A stretch of 64,000 bases of DNA from Brevundimonas pishanensis. Lineage in GTDB: Bacteria; Pseudomonadota; Alphaproteobacteria; Caulobacterales; Caulobacteraceae. Positions 53,167 through 61,097 of this stretch are shown one piece after another. The notes beneath the pieces are model-generated. The model was not told where the DNA came from. It did no database searches and saw only the letters and a list, made by a program, of their open reading frames with translations. The stretch covers positions 248,001-312,000 of the forward strand of contig NZ_JAJKBG010000002.1 of assembly GCF_022750635.1 (NCBI RefSeq). Direction: 5' to 3'. Both the position numbers and the translations under genes were made by a program. Within the stretch, counting starts at the first letter, position 1; each line of letters opens with the position of its first letter.

Positions 53167-54614
53167 AGCGCGGCCTCAACGCCGCGGGCCTCGCCCCTGA
53201 TCCGCGCAAGTAATTGACGGGCATTGCCGGCGTTGGTCGCGTAAACCAGCGCGGCATACACAAGCGCACCGACCGATGCGTCCAACATAACTTCTCCGAT
53301 GCCACCAAAGCTTGGCAGCATGAGAACAACGGCGGCCATCGCTGCGCTACAGGCGAGGCACAACGTCAGATCACGCATGGGGACCGGCATCAGAAGTGTC
53401 CGACGTCCGACAAAAATGGATGCGATCACGCCAACGCCATATCCCGCCACAGAAGCTGCTGCGGCTCCTGACAAGCCAAACCGGGGAATGAGGACAAGAT
53501 TGCCGCCGATATTGACTACGGCGGGTATCAGCATCGTCACCAGCAGCAATCGGGTACGCTTTGCCAAGGTGAAGGCCTGATTGAAATAATAGTACAGGAA
53601 GCCCGAGAGCAGGGCCGATGCGGCGATCCACGGGGTCACCATGGCCGAAGCGCTACGAAGTTGCGGCCCGATAACCACTTCGGCAAGCGGCCTCGCGACC
53701 AGTGCGAGTCCCACCGCTGCCGGTATCGTTAGCAGGATGAGGGCGCGTGCCTGATCCGTGGCGGCTTCCTTTAATGCGTCGCGGCTTCCGCGTTCCAGAG
53801 CCATGACAAGGGCAGGCGCACCTGCGGTACCAAGCCAGATGAACATGACGTCCAGCGTGCGGCTCGCGAGGCTATAGCTGGCGTGATAGGCCCCAACCGC
53901 CGCTTCGCCCATCAGCCATTCCAGCATGAACCGATCTGTCGTCGCCAGTATCAGCCCCATGCCTAGCGAGATGGAGATCGGATACCCGTAGGCAGCAAAG
54001 GCTTTGAGCCTGTCAGCATTTAGGACACCGCCCCGCGCACGCTTTAATTCGGCAGGCAGGACCACGGGCAAGAGCAACAGGGGCGCGATCAGCAGTCCGA
54101 TCAACGGCGCTGACCCTCCAGCACCACTGAGCGCCGCGACGATGCCGATTGCAAAACCTGCAACGACGAAAAACATGTCGAGGTTGGCTGCCCTGCGGAC
54201 ATCGCCGCGAGCGCGCAAGGCGACCTTCACCAGATTCATGCAACAGCGCACCGGCACTCCGATCAGGCCAATGCAGACGGCAATGCGTATTTCGGCACTG
54301 GCGGGCAGAAACAGATAGGTGCCGATAACCACCGGTACGAACAGGACGCTGATCAGAAGCGCCGTTTTATATAGCGTGGCGTATAGTGCACCGTGCCCGC
54401 CGTCGCGGTCTGCCTCGGCCCAATGGCGCTCCATCGCTGCTTCGATCCAAGAAAAGAGCGAAACGTGGGCGAGCGTCAGAACCGCAAATGATAGTGCATA
54501 GATGCCGAACTGTTCCGCAGTTAGCAGGTGGGTGAAGACCCAGATAGTGGCCACCCCGACAACGGCCTGTAGGATGTTTGAGGGTAGGTAACCCAGAATA
54601 CCGCGAACAAACAT
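53163..54614 (-). CDS. hfsF: Polysaccharide flippase (Wzx/MOP family, HfsF-like)
   Basis: A 483-residue membrane protein with 12-14 helices, typical of the MOP superfamily, flipping undecaprenyl-linked oligosaccharides across the inner membrane. It starts MFVRGILGYLPSNILQAVVG, with the Wzx-like AEQFGIYALSFAVLTLA and later LIPRFGLSGAAAASVAGYG. The ATG at 54614 shares a base with the hfsE stop; an upstream in-frame extension lies inside hfsE in another frame and is rejected. Located between the initiating transferase and HfsG as in the Caulobacter holdfast locus. Confidence 0.88.
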   Translation of the reverse strand: MFVRGILGYLPSNILQAVVGVATIWVFTHLLTAEQFGIYALSFAVLTLAHVSLFSWIEAAMERHWAEADRDGGHGALYATLYKTALLISVLFVPVVIGTYLFLPASAEIRIAVCIGLIGVPVRCCMNLVKVALRARGDVRRAANLDMFFVVAGFAIGIVAALSGAGGSAPLIGLLIAPLLLLPVVLPAELKRARGGVLNADRLKAFAAYGYPISISLGMGLILATTDRFMLEWLMGEAAVGAYHASYSLASRTLDVMFIWLGTAGAPALVMALERGSRDALKEAATDQARALILLTIPAAVGLALVARPLAEVVIGPQLRSASAMVTPWIAASALLSGFLYYYFNQAFTLAKRTRLLLVTMLIPAVVNIGGNLVLIPRFGLSGAAAASVAGYGVGVIASIFVGRRTLLMPVPMRDLTLCLACSAAMAAVVLMLPSFGGIGEVMLDASVGALVYAALVYATNAGNARQLLARIRGEARGVEAAL

Positions 54615-56197
54615 CAGCGCACTGCGAGCTTGTCGCCCAGCAGAACGGGCAGGGTGCGGGCCATGATCCAGATATCGAACCAGAAGCTCTGGCGCTCGAT
54701 ATAGTCGATATCCAGTTGCACGCGACGACGGACGTCTGCGGCGGTGTGCATGGGACCGCGCGAGCCATTGATCGCGGCCCAACCGGTCATCCCGGGCTTG
54801 ATACGGTGGCGATGGGCGTAATCGGCGACAATGTCCGACGACATAACCTGACCGGTCTTCATCGCGATGGCGTGGGGCCGGGGGCCCACGAGGCTCATTT
54901 CGCCACGAACGACGTTGAATATCTGCGGAATCTCATCAAGGCTAGTGGTGCGTAGAAAGCGGCCTGCGCGCGTAATGCGGTCGTCATCGCTGGTGACTTG
55001 GCTAACTCCGGAGTGGTCAGCGCGGTCCGCCCGCATCGTCCGAAACTTCCACACGACGATTTCCTCGTGATTGAACCCATGACGGACCTGCCGGAAGAGG
55101 GCGGGACCCTTGCTATCCAGCCGCACCCAAATGGCGATGGCGATCATGAGTGGGGACAACAAAAGAAGTGCCGCCGCGCCACAGATGATGTCCTGGAGAC
55201 GCTTGTAAAAGGCGGCTGTATCCCGTGAAGGGGGATGTCGGAGCGTCGCGACAGGCGTTAGAGCCATCTTGTCTAGCGCGTGCGCGATTTCCTCGTCGGA
55301 AGGTGCCTCACTCTGGATCAAAGTCACCACCCGATTGGGCATCAGCGTAAGTCTTCGCTCCAGTTGGCGGACGCGCTCGTTGGCCTCGCCGGGGACGGTG
55401 AGGGCGATACAGTCCAGATATCCGGTGAGTCGGTGCGACAGCAGCGCCTCTGTTTCGCCAAGCACCGGCACGCCACAAACCCGATCGGGTCTGCGGGCCC
55501 GTCGGTCGTCGAAAATGCCGAGAATGTTCACGTCCCGGCGCTTCAGCGCCGCCTGAATCATCCGCTCGGCATGATCGGTCGCACCGACCAAGGCGACATT
55601 TGGCGTTAGCGCTCCAGTGAGTCGCCCCTTGCGGATCGCTATCGCCCAAATGAGATGGAGGCAAAAAATAAGGGCCGCAAACCCGCACGCCCACACCAGA
55701 TAACGGGGAGTGCCATCGGGATCCAAGGCAATCTGTGTGATGCCGCCCGCCAGACTGCCAATGATAATGCAGCCACCGGCGACCAGCGCGTGTTTGATGA
55801 TCCCACGTGGAGACACAAAGCTGTACGAACTGGAGGCGAGCAAGAACCACATTCCGCCCAGCCACCCCAGAAGGTAGGGAGCGATCTCGAGCACGGTCAG
55901 CTGTCCGACAGCTGCGATGCTGCGCGGATAGGCCAACCAGCCCGCTGTCACCAGGAATGAAACGGCGAGGTCCAGACCGCGATAGTAGAAAACGCGTAGT
56001 CGATATCCGTTTCGCTTACGTGCGGTGATCCATACATCAGGGCGGAGGGGGCCGCGCATGGCATGGCCATGCTTCGACTCACTGTGAGTCGAATCGCGAT
56101 CACTTGCGGGCGCGGGTTCACCGCGCGCTGCCATAGCCAAATTCGCTTCCAAACGGACGTCCACCCAACCCCTGTCAGCCCAAAACCCCTCTGACAT
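54614..56197 (-). CDS. hfsE: Polyprenyl glycosylphosphotransferase initiating holdfast synthesis (HfsE-like)
   Basis: A protein of up to 527 residues. The N-terminal part has four or five membrane helices (from about residue 75, LDLAVSFLVTAGWLAYP) and a CoA-binding-like Rossmann domain (VALVGATDHAERMIQAALKRR). The C-terminal phosphoglycosyltransferase domain has FYKRLQDIICGAAALLLLSPLM, WKFRTMRADRAD, TSLDEIPQIFNVVRGEMSLVGPRP and KPGMTGWAAINGSRG. It transfers the first sugar phosphate to undecaprenyl phosphate. The start is unsure: ATG at 56134 (MAARGEP) has GGAAG upstream and may be the true one. Confidence 0.88.
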   Translation of the reverse strand: MSEGFWADRGWVDVRLEANLAMAARGEPAPASDRDSTHSESKHGHAMRGPLRPDVWITARKRNGYRLRVFYYRGLDLAVSFLVTAGWLAYPRSIAAVGQLTVLEIAPYLLGWLGGMWFLLASSSYSFVSPRGIIKHALVAGGCIIIGSLAGGITQIALDPDGTPRYLVWACGFAALIFCLHLIWAIAIRKGRLTGALTPNVALVGATDHAERMIQAALKRRDVNILGIFDDRRARRPDRVCGVPVLGETEALLSHRLTGYLDCIALTVPGEANERVRQLERRLTLMPNRVVTLIQSEAPSDEEIAHALDKMALTPVATLRHPPSRDTAAFYKRLQDIICGAAALLLLSPLMIAIAIWVRLDSKGPALFRQVRHGFNHEEIVVWKFRTMRADRADHSGVSQVTSDDDRITRAGRFLRTTSLDEIPQIFNVVRGEMSLVGPRPHAIAMKTGQVMSSDIVADYAHRHRIKPGMTGWAAINGSRGPMHTAADVRRRVQLDIDYIERQSFWFDIWIMARTLPVLLGDKLAVR

Positions 56198-56302
56198 GAC
56201 GTCGAAATCTGACTTAGTGGCCTATACCGCAGGTTAACGCGCAAGATTTCTCGAAAACCCCGTTGCATACCCGACAGTTACGGGCTATCCACGCCGCCTG
56301 CC

Positions 56303-56394
56303 GGAGACGTGGCCGAGTGGCTGAAGGCAACGGTTTGCTAAATCGTCGTACCCTGTAAGGGGTACCGAGGGTTCGAATCCCTCCGTCTCCGCCA
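56303..56394 (+). tRNA. tRNA-Ser (anticodon GCT), integration target
   Basis: A 92-base class II tRNA: acceptor GGAGACG/CGTCTCC, anticodon loop TTGCTAA (GCT), a long variable arm around TACCCTGTAAGGGGTA, T arm with TTCGAAT, discriminator G and encoded CCA. Its last 19 bases plus one form the left end repeat of the island; the gene stays intact after integration. Confidence 0.96.
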
Positions 56395-56395
56395 G
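56376..56395 (+). repeat. Left attachment repeat (attL)
   Basis: AATCCCTCCGTCTCCGCCAG, the tRNA-Ser 3' end plus one base, repeated exactly at 61384. Bases on both sides of the two copies differ (CG before and T after on the left; GT before and A after on the right), so the identity is exactly 20. Confidence 0.9.
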
Positions 56396-56475
56396 TCCCT
56401 TCTGTGGACTGGCTTTCCCGCAAAATCAGGGGCTTATCGCAAGTGGGTGTTACATCTGGAGCAGATGAAGGCCCT

Positions 56476-57999
56476 ATGCCGACCTACCTGACCAAGCGTG
56501 GTGCTACCTACTATTTCCGGCGTGTTATTCCAGATGATTTGCGGCCGGCTTTCGGCGGCAAGCGCGAACTGACTTTTTCTCTCGGAACGAAGGATCGCGC
56601 CGAGGCGTCGAGGCTGTGCCGAGCTGCAGCCGTCCAATCCGATATAGATTTTGAACAGGCTGAAGCTCAGTTAGCTAGACCTCCGGCGACTAGTTTGAAG
56701 TCCGCTGAAACCGCTACGATGGATCGGCAAGCTTATGCGGCTACCGCCTTTGCTTCGCTGCAACGACAGCGTGAAGCAGCCTTTGCGGCGGGGAACTTGG
56801 CAGCCTTCAATGCGCGGGCGCGCGATAATCTAGAGATGTATCAAACGATACTGGAAGGCGGCGACAATCTTGACCTGACGTTAGTGCAAGTTGAGGGGAT
56901 GCGGAGAGCATACAAGGCATTACTAGCTGACGATGGCGCGGCCGTGTTTTCGGCAACGGCGGTCACATTGCAAGAGCGAGATCAAGTCTCACCTCCACCT
57001 GAGACGCCCATGCTGCCCGAACTCATCAAACTATGGGCGGCCGAACGTAGCCCTGATGCTAGATCTGTCGATATGTGGCGGCGGACGTGTGCCATGTTCT
57101 ACGCGGTAGTTGGTGAAAAGCCCGTAGGTGCAATCACTAAGGCCGATGTGATTGCGTTCAAGGCGCACTTGATCGGCAAGGGTAATGCACCGGCGACCGT
57201 GGACAGCCGTCTCAATCATCTGCGCTCGTTGTTCAGGATCGCCGTTGAACAGGACATAATCCCCCTCGACCCGGCGGCCACTGTGAAGGCCCCCTCAATG
57301 AAGGGGGAAGCGTCGCCTCGTCGCTACTATGGCGCCGGTGAACTCAAGGCTGTGTTCGGATCTGCGATCTACACCAAAGGCGAGCGTCCTAACCGTGGGG
57401 CAGGGGAGGCCGCCTATTGGCTTCCATTGCTGGCGCTCTACACGGGCGCGCGGCTCAATGAGATTGGTCAACTTCGGCCGAAGGACATTTTGCAGGAAGT
57501 CTATCTGGACGCGGACGATAAGGAACTGAGGGCGTGGGTCATCCGCATCACGGAGGATAAGCAAGATGGCTTGAGGGTGAAGAACCCAAGTAGCAACCGG
57601 CGTGTCCCGATCCATCAGGCGCTTATCGATCTGGGCTTTCTTCGCTTTGTGGATGCTGCTCGCGACAAGGGGCAGGCTCGCATCTTCCCGGACCTCAAAC
57701 CCGACCGCTACGGCGTAATTACCGGCAACTGGTCGAAATGGTATGGCCTTCACCTGCGCGAAGTCTGCGGCGTGTCGGATAAGAAGATCACCTTCCACTC
57801 ATTCCGACATAACTTTAAACGCCATTGGCGTGAGTGTGATCTCAGCAAAGCGGCAAACGACGCGATCACTGGGCACGAGAGTGGTTCGGTAGCTGATAAA
57901 TACGGTGGAGACTATCCGCTCAGGCCGCTGGTCGAGGGCATGGCCCGCTATCGGGTGCCAGACTTCACCTTGCCTCCTCCCCCTGCATCCCTGAAGTAG
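56476..57999 (+). CDS. int: Tyrosine recombinase (phage-type integrase)
   Basis: A 507-residue site-specific recombinase. The N-terminal part (MPTYLTKRGATYYFRRVIPDDLR) is the DUF6538-type arm/entry domain; a SAM-like core-binding domain lies near residues 195-290; the catalytic domain follows with Arg in YTGARLNEIGQL, Lys/Arg in NPSSNRRVPIH, HSFRHNFKR (HxxR), GHESG and the nucleophile Tyr in VADKYGGD. The ATG at 56476 has GAAGG just upstream; a GTG at 56404 next to the tRNA is less likely. Directly beside the tRNA in the same direction, it should catalyse integration at the tRNA-Ser site. Confidence 0.94.
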   Translation: MPTYLTKRGATYYFRRVIPDDLRPAFGGKRELTFSLGTKDRAEASRLCRAAAVQSDIDFEQAEAQLARPPATSLKSAETATMDRQAYAATAFASLQRQREAAFAAGNLAAFNARARDNLEMYQTILEGGDNLDLTLVQVEGMRRAYKALLADDGAAVFSATAVTLQERDQVSPPPETPMLPELIKLWAAERSPDARSVDMWRRTCAMFYAVVGEKPVGAITKADVIAFKAHLIGKGNAPATVDSRLNHLRSLFRIAVEQDIIPLDPAATVKAPSMKGEASPRRYYGAGELKAVFGSAIYTKGERPNRGAGEAAYWLPLLALYTGARLNEIGQLRPKDILQEVYLDADDKELRAWVIRITEDKQDGLRVKNPSSNRRVPIHQALIDLGFLRFVDAARDKGQARIFPDLKPDRYGVITGNWSKWYGLHLREVCGVSDKKITFHSFRHNFKRHWRECDLSKAANDAITGHESGSVADKYGGDYPLRPLVEGMARYRVPDFTLPPPPASLK

Positions 58000-58148
58000 C
58001 CACGAATGCCGAAATGCGGGGCGCTGAGCGCCTAATAACGTCTGTGGCAGGGATAGATGTGCCCCTGAAAATCAGCCCCTGTGCGCCCCTCAATTCCGCG
58101 ATTTTGCAAAGGCGGAAAGGAGACAGATGCCGCACCTGCATTTGCCGC

Positions 58149-58394
58149 TCAAATTCCAGCGTCAGCCAACAGTTCAGACACCAAACATCCCAGCGCGGCA
58201 GATATGCCGATTAGGGCCACTAGGCTGACGTTTCGCTTCCCCCGCTCCACCTCTCCCATATGGGTCCGATTGATACCTGCTGCATCAGCCAGCGCCTCTT
58301 GGGACATGCTCTGCGCGTTTCGTCGCGAGCGAATTTCATCACCTAGCCGCCCCAACGCGGCCTGATTATCAGTACTGACGGAAACCCTTGGCAT
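58149..58394 (-). CDS. XRE-family HTH regulator of the island
   Basis: An 81-residue protein almost entirely an HTH_XRE domain: LGDEIRSRRNAQSMSQEALADAAGINRTHMGEVERGKRNVSLVAL (helix-turn-helix SQEALADAAGINRTHMGEVE). It has no added sensor or protease domain. It is transcribed toward the integrase, facing away from the small membrane protein, and could repress itself and the gene at 58470. The 149 bases between it and the integrase contain no gene. Confidence 0.88.
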   Translation of the reverse strand: MPRVSVSTDNQAALGRLGDEIRSRRNAQSMSQEALADAAGINRTHMGEVERGKRNVSLVALIGISAALGCLVSELLADAGI

Positions 58395-58469
58395 ACGTCT
58401 AGCGACGCCAGATGTTGGATTTACGCACCACCTGATCTATGAACCATTCCAACATATATGGAGGGTTTC

Positions 58470-58787
58470 ATGGGGTATGTCGTAAGCGCTTTGGTTGCAG
58501 CCGCAGTGATTTGGTTTTTCACTGCTCTAGCTCGCGAACAGGCTGACCATAATCTTCATCGCAATCTCAGCCGACTACTCGATCAGGCTAAGGCCACTCT
58601 AGATGAAGATGATATGCAGAGATTACGCTCTGCATTGATCGAGTTGGAGATCATAGCCGACGCTCAGATTGCAACCAGACAGGTCACTACGAAGCAGGGA
58701 CGTCGCATGCTCATGAAGGCGAGCATTCAAACGATCCAATCTTTCATGGAAATCGGACGGATGTTCTCAGGCCAAGCATCCACTTAA
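58470..58787 (+). CDS. Small membrane-anchored protein of the island, unknown function
   Basis: A 105-residue protein with one N-terminal membrane helix (MGYVVSALVAAAVIWFFTAL) and a cytoplasmic helical tail (HRNLSRLLDQAKATLDEDDMQRLRSAL, RRMLMKASIQTIQSFMEIG). ATG 58470 is four bases after GGAGGG, so it is preferred over ATG 58458, which overlaps that ribosome site. No family recognised. It is divergent from the XRE gene by about 75 bases. The next 223 bases to the serine recombinase end show no gene. Confidence 0.6.
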   Translation: MGYVVSALVAAAVIWFFTALAREQADHNLHRNLSRLLDQAKATLDEDDMQRLRSALIELEIIADAQIATRQVTTKQGRRMLMKASIQTIQSFMEIGRMFSGQAST

Positions 58788-59010
58788 AGGAATTGGACAG
58801 CACGAAGCCTATCAGGCTGATTTTCTAACTGTTTCAAATAGATGCGGCCAATCCATGAGTAGCGCTCTCAGGAAGTAAATGGGACTGTTGTGCGAGAGGG
58901 TATCAAAACGATTTTCAAGAGTGGGATCGGGCTGATCCTCTCTCGCATCAGAAATATCTCATCGGTCCTGAGGTCCGGCTGTCACGCTGCGGAACTTGGG
59001 TGCTCGCGCA

Positions 59011-59592
59011 TCACGCTACAGCCGCGCAGTATCGCTTCACAGTGGCCGGTGACAGCGCGAAATGACGAGCGGTCTGAGCAATGCTGGCAGCATTCTCCTT
59101 GCGCCACACGGCCACCGCAGCCGCGTCCTGAGCAACAGGACGGCCAAGGCTTTCCTTCCCCCTGTGCGTCTTTCCTGTGGCCGCGAGCGTTGCCTTGGCA
59201 ACCTGCCGCCCGGCCTCAGTGCGCTCCCTGATACGCTGGCGCTCCATGTCAGCCACCTGAGCGAGCACTGCGAGGATCAGTTCGCCGACGCCCCTGCCAA
59301 TGGGGCCGATGCCATAAACATCCACGGTCACGCCCGCTTCAATGAGGCGGCGCACAGTCGCTTGAACATCCAGCGCGTCCCGGCCTAACCGATCTACTGC
59401 GTACACATGCACAACGTCGCCAGAGCGCACCTTGTTAAGCAAGTCCGCAAACCCCGGACGATCAGCAGCGCGTGTCCCACCGCTCACGCCAACATCACTG
59501 AACTCTTGGTCGAAGTCCCCACCAAGGGCGAGACGCTGGCTCTCTATGCTCTGGTCCCCGGTACTGACGCGATAGTATGCGATACGGTGCAT
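59011..59592 (-). CDS. Serine recombinase (resolvase/invertase family)
   Basis: A 193-residue small serine recombinase. Catalytic Ser in AYYRVSTGDQSIESQ, the Arg pair region DRPGFADLLNKVRSGDVV and VDRLGRDALD, the long E helix ELILAVLAQVADMERQRIRERTEAG and a C-terminal HTH (SIAQTARHFALSPATVKRYC). It is the size of Tn3-type resolvases and Hin/Gin invertases. It reads leftward, away from a set of inverted repeats that begins nine bases upstream of its start and could be its crossover/regulatory site. No transposase is present. Confidence 0.93.
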   Translation of the reverse strand: MHRIAYYRVSTGDQSIESQRLALGGDFDQEFSDVGVSGGTRAADRPGFADLLNKVRSGDVVHVYAVDRLGRDALDVQATVRRLIEAGVTVDVYGIGPIGRGVGELILAVLAQVADMERQRIRERTEAGRQVAKATLAATGKTHRGKESLGRPVAQDAAAVAVWRKENAASIAQTARHFALSPATVKRYCAAVA

Positions 59593-59600
59593 GTCTGGCT

Positions 59601-59695
59601 CATAAGTTAGGACGCTCTTTGATCTAGCTCATAACCATAGCTCAATTAGCCGTCAATGTATCTTATGAGCTATAGCGCATAAGCTACAACTTATG
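59601..59695. repeat. Nested inverted repeats upstream of the serine recombinase (res-like)
   Basis: Outer arms CATAAGTT (59601-59608) and AACTTATG (59688-59695); inner arms TAGCTCATAA (59625-59634) and TTATGAGCTA (59663-59672), both perfect; plus a further CATAAGC at 59678-59684 and ATAGCTCAA at 59637. Five CATAA/TTATG words in 95 bases lie between the recombinase gene and the TIR gene. This fits resolvase subsites or an operator region; function is inferred. Confidence 0.5.
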
Positions 59696-59867
59696 ATCCG
59701 CCCAGCTCTACGCTTGGTGCGTTGGAGTATCAGGGAGGCCACTATCCTCTTGTGGCTGGTAGGACCTAAGGGGGGAGCTAGTCCCTTCTAAATTCAGATG
59801 AGCTGCCTCGGATGGCTAAGGCAAATTTCGGTTGAGCGTGGCTTTATTGAATAACAACGGTTAATGA

Positions 59868-61097
59868 ATGGACATGCAGAATGAGCCACTCATCTTTGTC
59901 AGCTACGCAAGCCCCGACCGTGAGCGTGTTATGCCGTTCTACTCGGCGCTAAAACAGCGCGGGCTAAATGCGTGGATCGACAAAGAACGCCTCCTCGGCG
60001 GTCAGAATTGGGATTTCGAGATAAGAAAGGCATTAAACAGTGCCTCTCTAATTGTAATGTTTATATCCCACAACTCTATTACTAGGCGCGGTTACGTCCA
60101 GAGAGAGATTAAGCTTGCCCTTCACAAGCTAGAAGAGAAGCTCGTAGACGACATCTATATTATCCCCGTAATGCTTGATGTTGATGCAAGGCGTCCGGAT
60201 CAACTGGAAGGACTTCAATTCTTAGATGCCTCCGATCCTGACTTCGTCAATCATCTATGTGAAGCGATTAGTCATCAGGCCATTGAAGCCGAAACTGCGA
60301 CCGCCGCATGGACACATGAGCACGATCTTTCGTGGACCAAGGTAGCGATTAAAGAAGAATGGAGCGGCTTGCCGGGATATCAGTTCTCCAGCGAAGTCGT
60401 CCATCTAGTATCCGGAAAATATCAAAATTTATCAGACTGTGCCGATATAATTAAAGGCTGGATAAAGTCTTCCCTTTTAGAGCAAAGGTTAAGTATACTA
60501 GATCAGAGCTCTGAGTTTTATAACTTCGGGATGACAAGAGAACTTCGATCGCATATATGGGACGCGTTCGCCTCAGATCCTGTATTTGCAGGTAGATGCG
60601 TTTCCATCAAATATAGCGTTAGCTGGTATAACGCAGGTGCGGCGCATTCGATTTTTGGCTTTCATACGTTCAACTTTTTACTGGACCCGTGCTGCGAGTT
60701 AGGCAGGCTCGAAAGATGGTTTTCAGAAGAGGAAACTGTGCTGAGCATCATCCAAGCGACGGTTAAAGAAGAGCTATTGAAGCTAAGATGGGATGATGAC
60801 GAAGAAGACACCCCCCTCCTCATGGAAGACGATATTGTTAACGGCACTTCTAGCTGGTCAGATTTCAGTAATTATTCGTTAGGCGAAGAGGCAATCGAGT
60901 TCTTTTTTGGTGCCTATCAAGTAGGCCCTTATGCTGTAGGTCCGCAATCTGCTCAGGTGCCTTACTCTAAAGTTGCAAAGTATATGAACGACACGCTGCG
61001 TTCGGCTTTGAATATTACTTATACCGACGGGCCTGAACCCCCGTGGCTTTCAGAAGAACCAAGCGCAGATGATGCGACCTCTAATGATCAAGGCTGA
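59868..61097 (+). CDS. TIR-domain protein fused to an RsiV/PdaC-like (DUF4163/DUF3298) domain
   Basis: A 409-residue protein without signal peptide or membrane helix. Residues 5-130 are a TIR domain: LIFVSYASPDRERV, GLNAWIDKERLLGGQNWD, LIVMFISHNS and GYVQREIKLAL, where Glu80 aligns with the NADase glutamate of SARM1-like TIRs. Residues about 155-280 resemble DUF4163 (SIKYSVSWYNAGAAHSIFGF, FNFLLD) and about 290-375 DUF3298 (FFFGAYQVGPYAVGPQSAQV), the fold of RsiV and PdaC. RsiV's extracellular domain binds lysozyme. As island cargo with low G+C, it is probably a defence effector (NAD depletion on sensing an invader), but this is inference. Start is ATG 59868 or 59874. Confidence 0.85.
   Translation: MDMQNEPLIFVSYASPDRERVMPFYSALKQRGLNAWIDKERLLGGQNWDFEIRKALNSASLIVMFISHNSITRRGYVQREIKLALHKLEEKLVDDIYIIPVMLDVDARRPDQLEGLQFLDASDPDFVNHLCEAISHQAIEAETATAAWTHEHDLSWTKVAIKEEWSGLPGYQFSSEVVHLVSGKYQNLSDCADIIKGWIKSSLLEQRLSILDQSSEFYNFGMTRELRSHIWDAFASDPVFAGRCVSIKYSVSWYNAGAAHSIFGFHTFNFLLDPCCELGRLERWFSEEETVLSIIQATVKEELLKLRWDDDEEDTPLLMEDDIVNGTSSWSDFSNYSLGEEAIEFFFGAYQVGPYAVGPQSAQVPYSKVAKYMNDTLRSALNITYTDGPEPPWLSEEPSADDATSNDQG

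Noticed and set aside
53163..54782. Longer flippase frame starting at 54782
   Set aside because: The extra 56 residues lie inside hfsE in another frame, are Arg-rich and unlike a Wzx N-terminus; the ATG at 54614 couples to the hfsE stop.
58014..58214. Short plus-strand frame after the integrase
   Set aside because: No domain, no ribosome site and partly antisense to the XRE gene; codon use is not convincing.
58890..59231. A 113-codon plus-strand open frame in the island opposite the serine recombinase
   Set aside because: Most of it is antisense to the recombinase; the remainder has no motif or ribosome site.
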